Shown piece after piece: positions 50,350-56,760 of a stretch of 64,000 nucleotides of DNA. The DNA is from Allofournierella_A excrementavium (lineage in GTDB: Bacteria; Bacillota; Clostridia; Oscillospirales; Ruminococcaceae): positions 1 through 64,000 of the forward strand of contig DWVE01000025.1 in assembly GCA_019120375.1 (NCBI GenBank), read 5' to 3'. Under the pieces are notes generated by a model, which saw only the letters and a list, made by a program, of their open reading frames with translations, did not search any database and was not told the DNA's origin. How positions within the stretch are numbered: the stretch's first letter is position 1; each line of letters starts with the position of its first letter. Position numbers and translations under genes: made by a program.

Positions 50350-50355
50350 ACAGAG

Positions 50356-50390
50356 AAGGCCCGGAGAACGCTCTCCGGGCCTTTTTTCAT
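50356..50390. terminator. Terminator after the UDG gene
   Basis: The arms AAGGCCCGGAGA (50356-50367) and TCTCCGGGCCTT (50372-50383) are followed by TTTTTCATT. The minus-strand side is poorer in T. Confidence 0.85.
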
Positions 50391-50815
50391 TGTTTCTTTC
50401 TTGCCGCTTTGTTCGGTCTTCTCTTTATGCTCAAAATTCCAACAAAATCATCGAACAGAGAAGCATCCCTCGGCTCAAACATCAGCCATTTTCCATCGTG
50501 ATAGGTCTGGGCCTCATCGTAGACATTCTGTACTTCTTGGGAATAACTTGCCCGGTCGTTTTCAAACTTCAAACGCTCCTGTTTTCCCAGAACGACCATA
50601 AATCCCACGCAGTTTTCTCTTGCATACAAAGCGCACAGAGTCTTGCCGCCACGGCGGTATTTGTATTCATAGGCCCACGCTTTGCCGCCATCCCCCCACA
50701 AATGCTCCATGTCATATTTCTCATCGATCAGGGCACACAGCTGCTTCCACACTTCAAATAAAGAGGGGCCTACCAAAGCCGTCATTTGTTCCGAGCTGGG
50801 TATTTTATCAGGCAT
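50387..50815 (-). CDS. DUF3788 family protein
   Basis: A 142-residue protein with the DUF3788 pattern: FEVWKQLCALIDEKYDMEHLWGDGGKAWAYEYKYRRGGKTL in the first half (only partly conserved block positions are used), then LYARENCVGFMVVLGK and a C-terminal Lys/Arg tail. The function is unknown. The gene is visibly more AT-rich than the neighbours, which hints at transfer. GGGAGG precedes ATG 50815. Only 51 bases separate it from the EFR1-type ferredoxin gene upstream on the same strand. Confidence 0.75.
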   Translation of the reverse strand: MPDKIPSSEQMTALVGPSLFEVWKQLCALIDEKYDMEHLWGDGGKAWAYEYKYRRGGKTLCALYARENCVGFMVVLGKQERLKFENDRASYSQEVQNVYDEAQTYHDGKWLMFEPRDASLFDDFVGILSIKRRPNKAARKKQ

Positions 50816-50866
50816 AAAAGCCTCCCTTTCATTTTTCACTCTCCCAAGCAGGGCAAAGCTCAAACG

Positions 50867-51631
50867 TCATTCCGCGAACCACTCCACCGCGCGGCGGGCG
50901 GAGAAATTCTCTTCCAGCCAGGCGCGCACGGCGGTGGTGTCGAACTGCCAGGCGTAGGTGGGGCAGGCAAAGCGGCAGGCCATGCAGTTGATGCACTTTT
51001 CGCTGTCCACTTCCAGCAGCTCGTTCAGCGCCCCGGCAGGGCACACCCGCACGCAGCGGCCGCAGTGGTTGCAGCGCTCCTTGTCGCGGCTGCGCCCAAC
51101 GGGGCGCAGCGGTTTGCGGGGCGCGTCCGCGTCGCCGGGCAGGGCGGCGGGGCGCAGGGGCGCATTTTCGCAGGCAGCCAGCACTTTTCGGGCAAAGGCG
51201 GCAAAAGCGGGCATGTCCTCTTCGTCGGGCCGGCCCGCGCCCAGGGACGGGGCCGAGACATGGGGCGTGATGGGGGCGATGCCGCCCACGCAGACAAATC
51301 CCTGTTCCGCCATCTGCCGCGCAGCGGCCGCCAGGGCGTTCTCATAGTCCCGGTTGCCATAGGCCGCCAGAATGACGCAGGGGCCGCCTTGACCCCGCAG
51401 CTGGCTGAAAAGGCCCTCCACCCGGGGGCCAAAGCCGCCGTACACCGGCAGGGCCAGCACCAGCAGTTCGTCCTTTGCCACCGGGATGACCGCCGGCAGT
51501 TTTGCGGGCGGGCAGGTGCAGTCGATGTACTCCGCCGGCAGGCCAAACTGCTCGCACAGCAGCACCGCGGCGCGTTTTGTGCCGCCGGAGGGGCTGAAGT
51601 ATGCCGCTTTGATGGCTTTGATGGGGCTCAT
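50867..51631 (-). CDS. EFR1-type flavodoxin/ferredoxin fusion
   Basis: 254 residues. A flavodoxin-like N-terminus (YFSPSGGTKRAA as the FMN phosphate loop, about 11-22, then LPVYGGFGPRVEGL) is joined to a C-terminal two-cluster ferredoxin: CNHCGRCVRVCPAGAL and CINCMACRFACPTYA. These proteins shuttle low-potential electrons in anaerobes; the partner is unknown. A near-consensus promoter lies 35 bases upstream. Confidence 0.88.
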   Translation of the reverse strand: MSPIKAIKAAYFSPSGGTKRAAVLLCEQFGLPAEYIDCTCPPAKLPAVIPVAKDELLVLALPVYGGFGPRVEGLFSQLRGQGGPCVILAAYGNRDYENALAAAARQMAEQGFVCVGGIAPITPHVSAPSLGAGRPDEEDMPAFAAFARKVLAACENAPLRPAALPGDADAPRKPLRPVGRSRDKERCNHCGRCVRVCPAGALNELLEVDSEKCINCMACRFACPTYAWQFDTTAVRAWLEENFSARRAVEWFAE

Positions 51632-51665
51632 TTCCGGTCACGTTCCTTTGCATTCGTTTTCTTTG

Positions 51666-51695
51666 ATTATAACGCCCGGCGCGCCCCCTCGTCAA
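51666..51695 (-). promoter_or_regulatory. Promoter of the EFR1-type gene
   Basis: On the minus strand TTGACG (complement of 51690-51695), 18 bases, then TATAAT (complement of 51666-51671). It lies just after the hisH stop codon. Confidence 0.7.
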
Positions 51696-51702
51696 CGCCG
51701 CC

Positions 51703-52344
51703 TCAGCCCAGCCCCTCCACAAAGGCCCGCAGCATGGCAAGGCCCGCCGGGCCGCTTTTTTCCGGGTGGAACTGAAAACCGGTCACGTTCCCCCTCTGCA
51801 CCGCGGCGCAGACGGTGCGGCCGCCGTACTCCACCGTGGCGGCGCAGTCCTCACGGCGGCGGGGCAGCGCCTGAAAGCTGTGGACGAAATAGACCTCGTC
51901 GCCGTTTTTGGTGTTTTTGAACAGGCCCCGCTCCGCGCCGGGGGTGAGGGTCAGGGCGCTCCATCCGATGTGAGGCACCTTGAGGGGCGCGCCCTCCGCC
52001 GTTTTTTCCGGCAGCGGCTCCACCGTGCCTTCCACAAGGCCCAGACCTTTGTTCAAGCCCCCCTCGGTGCTGGAATCCAGCAGCATCTGCATGCCGAGGC
52101 AGATGCCCAGGAGGGGCGTGCCCTCCCCTGCCTTTTGCAGAAGCGGCTCCACCAGCCGCTGGCGGTACAGCTGCGCCATGCCGTCGGCAAAAGCTCCCAC
52201 GCCGGGCAGCACCAGCGCCCCGGCGCGCAAGACGTCCCCCGGTTCGGCGGCAAAGCGCACATCCGCGCCGCAGTGCTCCAGCGCACGGCGCACGCTCAGA
52301 AGATTGCTGCGCCCGTAATCCACCACTGTTACCACCGGTCTCAT
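51703..52344 (-). CDS. HisH-type glutamine amidotransferase of the acetamidino-sugar module
   Basis: A 213-residue class I glutaminase. The nucleophile Cys is in LLGICLGMQM, and the His/Glu pair is in FQFHPEKSG. The opening VVTVVDYGRSNLLSVRRAL is the HisH pattern. ATG 52344 overlaps the HisF-like stop by four bases. Because the third gene of the operon is an N-acetyl-sugar amidotransferase and no other his genes are present, it most likely supplies ammonia to that enzyme (WbuY/HisH2 role) rather than to histidine synthesis. Confidence 0.88.
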   Translation of the reverse strand: MRPVVTVVDYGRSNLLSVRRALEHCGADVRFAAEPGDVLRAGALVLPGVGAFADGMAQLYRQRLVEPLLQKAGEGTPLLGICLGMQMLLDSSTEGGLNKGLGLVEGTVEPLPEKTAEGAPLKVPHIGWSALTLTPGAERGLFKNTKNGDEVYFVHSFQALPRRREDCAATVEYGGRTVCAAVQRGNVTGFQFHPEKSGPAGLAMLRAFVEGLG

Positions 52345-53111
52345 CGTCTCACCTCCACGCCCAGGGCCCGCACTTCTTCTTTCAGCGCGGGCACGTCGGT
52401 CTTGCCGTAGTGCAGGATGCTGCCCACCGCCACCGCGTCCGCGCCGCCCTTTGCGGCGGCAGCCACGTCTTCGGCGCAGGCCGCGCCCCCGGCGGCGATG
52501 ACCGGCACATCCACCAGGTCCGCCACCGCGGCGATCAGCTCCTGGTCCATCCCCTTTTGAAAGCCCTCCTTGTCCACGCTGGAGAGCAGTATCTCCCCCG
52601 CGCCGAGGGAAACGGCCTCTTTGGCCCATTCCAGCACGTCCTTGCCGGAGTGCTCCCGGCCGTTGTCGTAGTAGGCCTCCCAGCCGGCGGCGGGGCGGGC
52701 GGAGTCCCGGCGCTTTGCCTGGATGCTGAGCACCATGCACTGGCTGCCAAAGGCGCGGGCAATCTCGGTGATGAGGGCCGGGCGGCGCAGGGCGGCGGTG
52801 TTCACCGCGGCCTTGTCCGCCCCACTTTTCAGCACCGCGCCCACATCCTGCACGCTGCGCAAACCGCCGCCCGCCGTGATGGGGATGAACACGTCGGCGG
52901 TGGTGCGCTCCAGGATATTGCCCAGGTTGTTGCGCTCATAGAGGCTGGCCACCGTGTCCAGATACAGTATCTCGTCGATGCCCTGCTCATAGTAGCGGCG
53001 GGCGAAGTCGTGGGGATCGCCCAGCTTGCGCAGGCCCTCGTACTGGATGCCCTTCACCAGAAAGTCGTCCTTCACATCCAGGCGCGCGATGAGGCGTATT
53101 TTCCGGCTCAT
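52341..53111 (-). CDS. HisF-like TIM-barrel partner of the sugar amidotransferase
   Basis: A 256-residue (beta/alpha)8 barrel of the HisF family, WbuZ/HisF2 branch (RLIARLDVKDDFLVKGIQ-type start, then EGLRKLGDPHDFA). The first catalytic Asp of the cyclase is kept in LDVKDD. The strand that carries the second one (IDAKR in true HisF) reads SIQAKRRD, with Gln in place of Asp. It probably keeps the ammonia channel and HisH docking but not imidazole-glycerol-phosphate synthesis. AAAGGAGG precedes ATG 53111. Confidence 0.85.
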   Translation of the reverse strand: MSRKIRLIARLDVKDDFLVKGIQYEGLRKLGDPHDFARRYYEQGIDEILYLDTVASLYERNNLGNILERTTADVFIPITAGGGLRSVQDVGAVLKSGADKAAVNTAALRRPALITEIARAFGSQCMVLSIQAKRRDSARPAAGWEAYYDNGREHSGKDVLEWAKEAVSLGAGEILLSSVDKEGFQKGMDQELIAAVADLVDVPVIAAGGAACAEDVAAAAKGGADAVAVGSILHYGKTDVPALKEEVRALGVEVRR

Positions 53112-53113
53112 CC

Positions 53114-54475
53114 TCACCCCTCCTTTTCCGGTGCGCCGTACCCGCAAAGGCTCTCGCCTTCAAAGGGCGTGTGGCGCAGGCTCCAGCGGCCGTTCTCGTA
53201 CTGCCACAGATGGGGCGAGCGGAAACGGTCGGCCAGATGCATGAAGTAGTCCAGGTCCATCTCCGGCTGCTCGAAGCAGTCGGCGGCGGCGCCGAAGTGC
53301 TTTTTGTCGATGGAGATGTACTGGAAGAAGTCCTGGGCGAAGCGCATGGGAAACTCGCCGTCGAACTTTTTGCAGAGGGCCACGCCCTCCTCCCGGGTGA
53401 TCTCGTGGTTGCGGATCTCCTGGGCCGCGTCGTAGGTGCAGCGGCCGATGCCGTATTTGATGTAGGTGGTGTAGTAGAAGAAGTCGTCCACCTTGTCGTC
53501 GATGGAGTTGTACTTGGAGTAGGTGCCCGCCGTGCGCTCGGGGCTGGGCACAAAGCCGCCGTGCTCCACGCTGTAATAATAAGCCCCCTGGGGATGCCAT
53601 TTTTCGTAATAGCCCATGTAGTGCACCTGGATGTGGTTTTTTTCAACGTCCGAGGTGTCGCTGGGCAGGTAGATGGCCAGGTCCGCCTTGTCCACCTTGA
53701 AGTCCTCTTCCAGCTGGCGCAGGGACACGCCGCCCAGATAGATGTGGTCAAAATCGTTGGTGGCAAAGAAGTGCTCATCCCGCAGGGCGCTGTCGTTGTC
53801 GGCGATGGGGTTGCCGAACTCGGCCTCGTTCTCGCCGTAGAACACCAGCGGGATGCCGAACTTGGCGGCCATCTTGGGGGCCAGCTGCTTCTGGCCCAGA
53901 ATGAAGGGCTGGAAGGGATGGAACAGGTTCTCGGTGGCAAGGCGGGTGAGCAGGCGGTGGGTCAGGCCGTTGGGGGTGCACAGGTAGTTGTCGAACCCGG
54001 CGTGGATCCATGCCTCAAAGTTCTGCCAGCCCCAGGGGGTGTAGATGTGGGGCGCCCAGGTGACGGTGAGAGGGTGCATGCCGTACTTGTATTTCAGCAG
54101 GTGGGCGGCGTAGAAGCTGTCCTTGCCGCCGCTGCCCGGCACAAGGCAGTCGTAGCTGCCGTCGGTCTTGCGGTAGCGGTCGCACAGTTCCCGCAGCTGG
54201 CGCTCCCGGTCGGCCCAGTCGATCTTGCCCTCCTTGTTGTGGCAGGCGTGGCAGGCGTCGCACACGCCGTCCTCCTGGATGACCATGGTCTTTTTCTTCG
54301 AGTGGATGGTGTGCTCGAACTCATAGCAGCTGTTGGGCTTCTGGTTGGTCATCACGCACTCTTTGCAGTACTGCACATTCCGGGGCAGGCCGAAGAAGGT
54401 CTCCCGCTTTTCGGGTGGGATGTCCGGGGCGTATTTTGAATAGTCGATGGGGATATAACGGGGAAGTTTTTCCAT
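53114..54475 (-). CDS. N-acetyl sugar amidotransferase (WbpG/PseA family)
   Basis: A 453-residue ATP-pyrophosphatase that turns an N-acetyl group of a sugar into an acetamidino group, as in Pseudomonas WbpG and Campylobacter PseA. Cys clusters YCKECVM and CDACHACH (zinc-like) precede the PP-loop LVPGSGGKDSFYAAHLLKYKYG. FYGENEAEFGNP and IYLGGVSLRQLEE are family blocks. It begins the trio with HisF-like (2 bases away) and HisH. No sugar-nucleotide biosynthesis genes are in the window, so the substrate is unknown. Confidence 0.9.
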   Translation of the reverse strand: MEKLPRYIPIDYSKYAPDIPPEKRETFFGLPRNVQYCKECVMTNQKPNSCYEFEHTIHSKKKTMVIQEDGVCDACHACHNKEGKIDWADRERQLRELCDRYRKTDGSYDCLVPGSGGKDSFYAAHLLKYKYGMHPLTVTWAPHIYTPWGWQNFEAWIHAGFDNYLCTPNGLTHRLLTRLATENLFHPFQPFILGQKQLAPKMAAKFGIPLVFYGENEAEFGNPIADNDSALRDEHFFATNDFDHIYLGGVSLRQLEEDFKVDKADLAIYLPSDTSDVEKNHIQVHYMGYYEKWHPQGAYYYSVEHGGFVPSPERTAGTYSKYNSIDDKVDDFFYYTTYIKYGIGRCTYDAAQEIRNHEITREEGVALCKKFDGEFPMRFAQDFFQYISIDKKHFGAAADCFEQPEMDLDYFMHLADRFRSPHLWQYENGRWSLRHTPFEGESLCGYGAPEKEG

Positions 54476-54499
54476 GATGAAGGTCCCTTCTTTCTTTTT

Positions 54500-54579
54500 T
54501 CATAACAAAAAGGCAGGGCAAAGGCGCCATGACGGCAAGAGAGAACACTCCCTTGCGCGGCGGGCGCCTTTGCCCTGCC
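54500..54579 (-). terminator. Long structured terminator between the ANTAR gene and the amidotransferase trio
   Basis: The arms GGCAGGGCAAAGGCGCC (54512-54528) and GGCGCCTTTGCCCTGCC (54563-54579) are a perfect 17-base inverted repeat. The 34-base loop holds a second hairpin (CAAGGGAG/CTCTCTTG on the minus strand). TTTTTGTTATG follows on the minus strand. I see no promoter between it and the amidotransferase gene, which begins 25 bases beyond. Confidence 0.8.
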
Positions 54580-54592
54580 CTGTGTTGGTTTT

Positions 54593-55153
54593 TTATGATT
54601 CGCCGTAGGTGCGGATGATGGCCTGGGCCGCCTCCCGGCTGGAGATTCGGGCGTCCATTGCCCGCTTTTCGATGAGGCGGTGGGCCTCCTCTTCGGTGAG
54701 GCCCGCGTGGAGCGCCAGAAGGCATTTGGCCTGGCAGATCACCCGCGCCTCGTCCAGCCGCTTTGTGAGGCGGCGGTTCTGGTCGATAATTTTCTGCATC
54801 CGCTGGTGGCCGGCGCGCAGAAGGCGCACCGCGAAGGCCGCCTGCTGGCGGGAGAGGGGCTTTGGCAGCACCAGCACCCCGTATTTTTCCAGCCCCGCGG
54901 CGATTTTATCCGCCTGGGGCGCGGCGCAGAGGAAGATGACGTCCAGGCCGCTTTCCACCGCCTGGATGGCCAGCTCACGGCCGAACTCGTCCGGCAGCGG
55001 GGCGTTGATGACCATCAGACTGCCGCCGCCCGCGGTGAAGCCCCGGCGGGCCTCCCCCGCGCTGGTGCAGCACACGGCAGGCCCGCCCGCCGCGAACACG
55101 CTTTTCAGCGCTTCATGGGTCTGTTTTTCCCCGACGATCCACACGCCTGCCAT
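54593..55153 (-). CDS. ANTAR-domain RNA-binding response regulator
   Basis: 186 residues. A receiver-like N-terminus (about 1-115) lacks the phospho-acceptor Asp: the strand end reads MVINAPLPDEFG where D is expected. It is followed by a short coiled coil (KIIDQNRRLTKRLDEA). The ANTAR domain (about 135-183) has AKCLLALHAGLTEEEAHRLIEKRAMD and SSREAAQAII. ANTAR proteins bind hairpins in nascent RNA and prevent termination. It lies 32 bases after glnA, as in several Clostridia. ATG 55153 (AGGTGA upstream) is preferred to GTG 55162. Confidence 0.88.
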   Translation of the reverse strand: MAGVWIVGEKQTHEALKSVFAAGGPAVCCTSAGEARRGFTAGGGSLMVINAPLPDEFGRELAIQAVESGLDVIFLCAAPQADKIAAGLEKYGVLVLPKPLSRQQAAFAVRLLRAGHQRMQKIIDQNRRLTKRLDEARVICQAKCLLALHAGLTEEEAHRLIEKRAMDARISSREAAQAIIRTYGES

Positions 55154-55185
55154 GCCTTTCACCTGCCTTTTGGGGGGAAGTTTTG

Positions 55186-56502
55186 TCAGATGCGGTCAAA
55201 ATACTGCTGCATCTCGTACTCGTGGGGGTCCTCCGCCCCGGCGCTGGCCGCGGCCACCCGCCGCTTCTGAGCGAGGTAGGAGTCCAGCAGGCGGGCCGGG
55301 AGGGTCTGCTGCAAAAAGCGGCTCTCTTCCGCCGCCTTCACCGCCTGGGCGAGGCTTGCGGGCAGCGTGGCCGCCACCGGGCCCGCGCCGCCGGCGGCGA
55401 AGAGGTCCCGGTCGGCGGCGGCCGGCAGAGGCAGGCCGTCCCGGATGCCCTCCATGCCGGCTTCCAGCAGAAGGGCGGTGACGTAATAGGGATTGCAGGC
55501 CGGGTCCGGGCTGCGCAGTTCCATGCGGCAGTCCGCGCCGGTGGCCGCCGGCACCCGCACCAGCGAAGAGCGGTTCTGGCAGGACCAGCTCACCGTGCCC
55601 GGCGCTTCGCAGCAGCCCAGCCGCTGATAGGAGCCCGGCAGGGGGTTGGCGAACACCGTCAGCTCCGGCACGCGGCGCAGGATGCCCGCCATGAAAGCCG
55701 CCGCCACCGGGTCCGGCCGGTCCTTGAAATTTTCAAAGAGATTGCGTCCGTCCTTGATGACCGAGAAATTCAGGTGCAGCCCGTTGCCGCTTTTGCCGGG
55801 CAGGGGCTTGGGCAGGAAGGAAGCGAACAGGCCGTGCTGCCCCGCGATGGCCTTGACCACCGTGTGCACCGTCATCAAATCGTCCGCCGCCTGCAGGGGC
55901 GAGGCGCAGCGGAAGTCGATCTCGTTCTGGCCGGGGCCCTGCTCGTGGTGGCTGCGCTCGGGCTGGATGCCCATCTCCTCCAGCGTGAGGCAGATGCTGC
56001 GGCGCACGTTCTCGCCCCGGTCGATGGGGGCGAGGTCGAAGTAGCCGCCCTGGTCGAAGGGGATGCGGGTGGGCTGGCCGTGCTCGTCGGTCTCAAAGAG
56101 GTAGAACTCGCACTCCGGCCCCACCAGGAAGTGGTAGCCCTCCTTTGCCGCCGCCTGCTCGGTGCGGCGCAGCAGGGCACGGCCGTCCCCCTCGAAGGGG
56201 CGGCCGTCGGGGTAGCGCACGTCGCAGAACAGCCGCCCCACGCAGCCCTCGCTGGGCCGCCAGGGCAGCAGGGCGAAGGTGTCCAGGTCCGGCTGAAGGA
56301 ACAGGTCCGATTCGGCCACGTTGGCAAAGCCGGGGATGGCGGACGCATCGAAGGACACCCCCTGCTCCGCCGCGTGGCGCAGCTGGCTGGACATGATGGC
56401 GATGTTTTTCTGCACGCCGAACATGTCGCAGAAGGCCAGACGGATGAACTTGATGTCGTTTTCCTCCACAAAGCGGAGAAGCTGGTCAAGGGTGTGGGTC
56501 AT
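55186..56502 (-). CDS. glnA: Glutamine synthetase, type I-like
   Basis: A 438-residue GS of the GSI family (glutamate + ammonia + ATP). Active-site blocks are all present: RLAFCDMFGVQKNIAI (Asp loop), GPECEFYLFET, GPGQNEIDFR, SGNGLHLNFSV, NRSSLVRVP and RMELRSPDPACNPY. The C-terminus ends EYEMQQYFDRI and lacks the adenylylation tyrosine context of proteobacterial GS. AAAGGAGG precedes ATG 56502. The ANTAR gene follows in the operon, and a terminator-type hairpin lies in the leader. A gamma-glutamyl-polyamine synthetase role is a weaker alternative. Confidence 0.9.
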   Translation of the reverse strand: MTHTLDQLLRFVEENDIKFIRLAFCDMFGVQKNIAIMSSQLRHAAEQGVSFDASAIPGFANVAESDLFLQPDLDTFALLPWRPSEGCVGRLFCDVRYPDGRPFEGDGRALLRRTEQAAAKEGYHFLVGPECEFYLFETDEHGQPTRIPFDQGGYFDLAPIDRGENVRRSICLTLEEMGIQPERSHHEQGPGQNEIDFRCASPLQAADDLMTVHTVVKAIAGQHGLFASFLPKPLPGKSGNGLHLNFSVIKDGRNLFENFKDRPDPVAAAFMAGILRRVPELTVFANPLPGSYQRLGCCEAPGTVSWSCQNRSSLVRVPAATGADCRMELRSPDPACNPYYVTALLLEAGMEGIRDGLPLPAAADRDLFAAGGAGPVAATLPASLAQAVKAAEESRFLQQTLPARLLDSYLAQKRRVAAASAGAEDPHEYEMQQYFDRI

Positions 56503-56527
56503 AAAGGCGCCCCTCCTTTGCAACGGT

Positions 56528-56574
56528 AAAAATTGCAAAAAGCGCTGCGTTGCCCTTGGGGGAGAACGCAGCGC
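56528..56574 (-). terminator. Attenuator hairpin in the glnA leader
   Basis: The arms GCGCTGCGTT (56542-56551) and AACGCAGCGC (56565-56574) have a 13-base loop. On the minus strand they are followed by TTTTTGCAATTTTTACC. The hairpin starts about 16 bases after the predicted transcript start and ends 38 bases before the glnA ATG. The upstream gene is divergent, so it cannot be that gene's terminator. Confidence 0.75.
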
Positions 56575-56596
56575 CTTTGCTGTTTCGATCAATGGT

Positions 56597-56663
56597 ATTA
56601 TACCCGTCCCGGCCGGCCGCGTCAAGATGTTTTGTTGACAAGGGGCGCGGGGAATGCTATCCT
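56597..56663. promoter_or_regulatory. Back-to-back promoters of glnA and dapL
   Basis: glnA (leftward): TTGACG (complement of 56620-56625), 17 bases, TATAAT (complement of 56597-56602). dapL (rightward): TTGACA (56635-56640), 17 bases, TATCCT (56658-56663) with extended TGC before it. The two -35 boxes are only nine bases apart and form an inverted repeat. Confidence 0.8.
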
Positions 56664-56671
56664 TAAAGGCG

Positions 56672-56739
56672 AACAACGGCGTTCATGCCGCCCGTTTTGC
56701 GGGCCGGCCTGGTCGCCGTTTGTTTATTTTCCGGCCCGC
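56672..56739 (+). promoter_or_regulatory. dapL leader with two mutually exclusive helices
   Basis: Helix A pairs AACAACGGCG (56672-56681) with CGCCGTTTGTT (56714-56724) and is followed by TATTTT. Helix B pairs GCGGGCCGG (56699-56707) with CCGGCCCGC (56731-56739), which ends two bases before the ribosome-site region. The helices interleave, so they compete or form a pseudoknot. The leader is too short for a lysine riboswitch. Confidence 0.45.
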
Positions 56740-56760
56740 GGGGCAGAAAGGACACAAGCC

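Noticed and set aside
51703..53111. Part of a histidine biosynthesis operon
   Set aside because: No other his genes are present, the HisF-like protein lacks a catalytic Asp, and the operon begins with a sugar amidotransferase.
56503..56600. glnA-type glutamine riboswitch or tandem ANTAR hexaloop hairpins in the glnA leader
   Set aside because: No match to the glutamine riboswitch conserved blocks. The single leader hairpin has a 13-base loop rather than paired hexaloops with A1/G4, so an ANTAR target is not demonstrated.
56664..56760. Lysine riboswitch upstream of dapL
   Set aside because: The leader is about 90 bases, roughly half the size needed, and lacks the conserved core.
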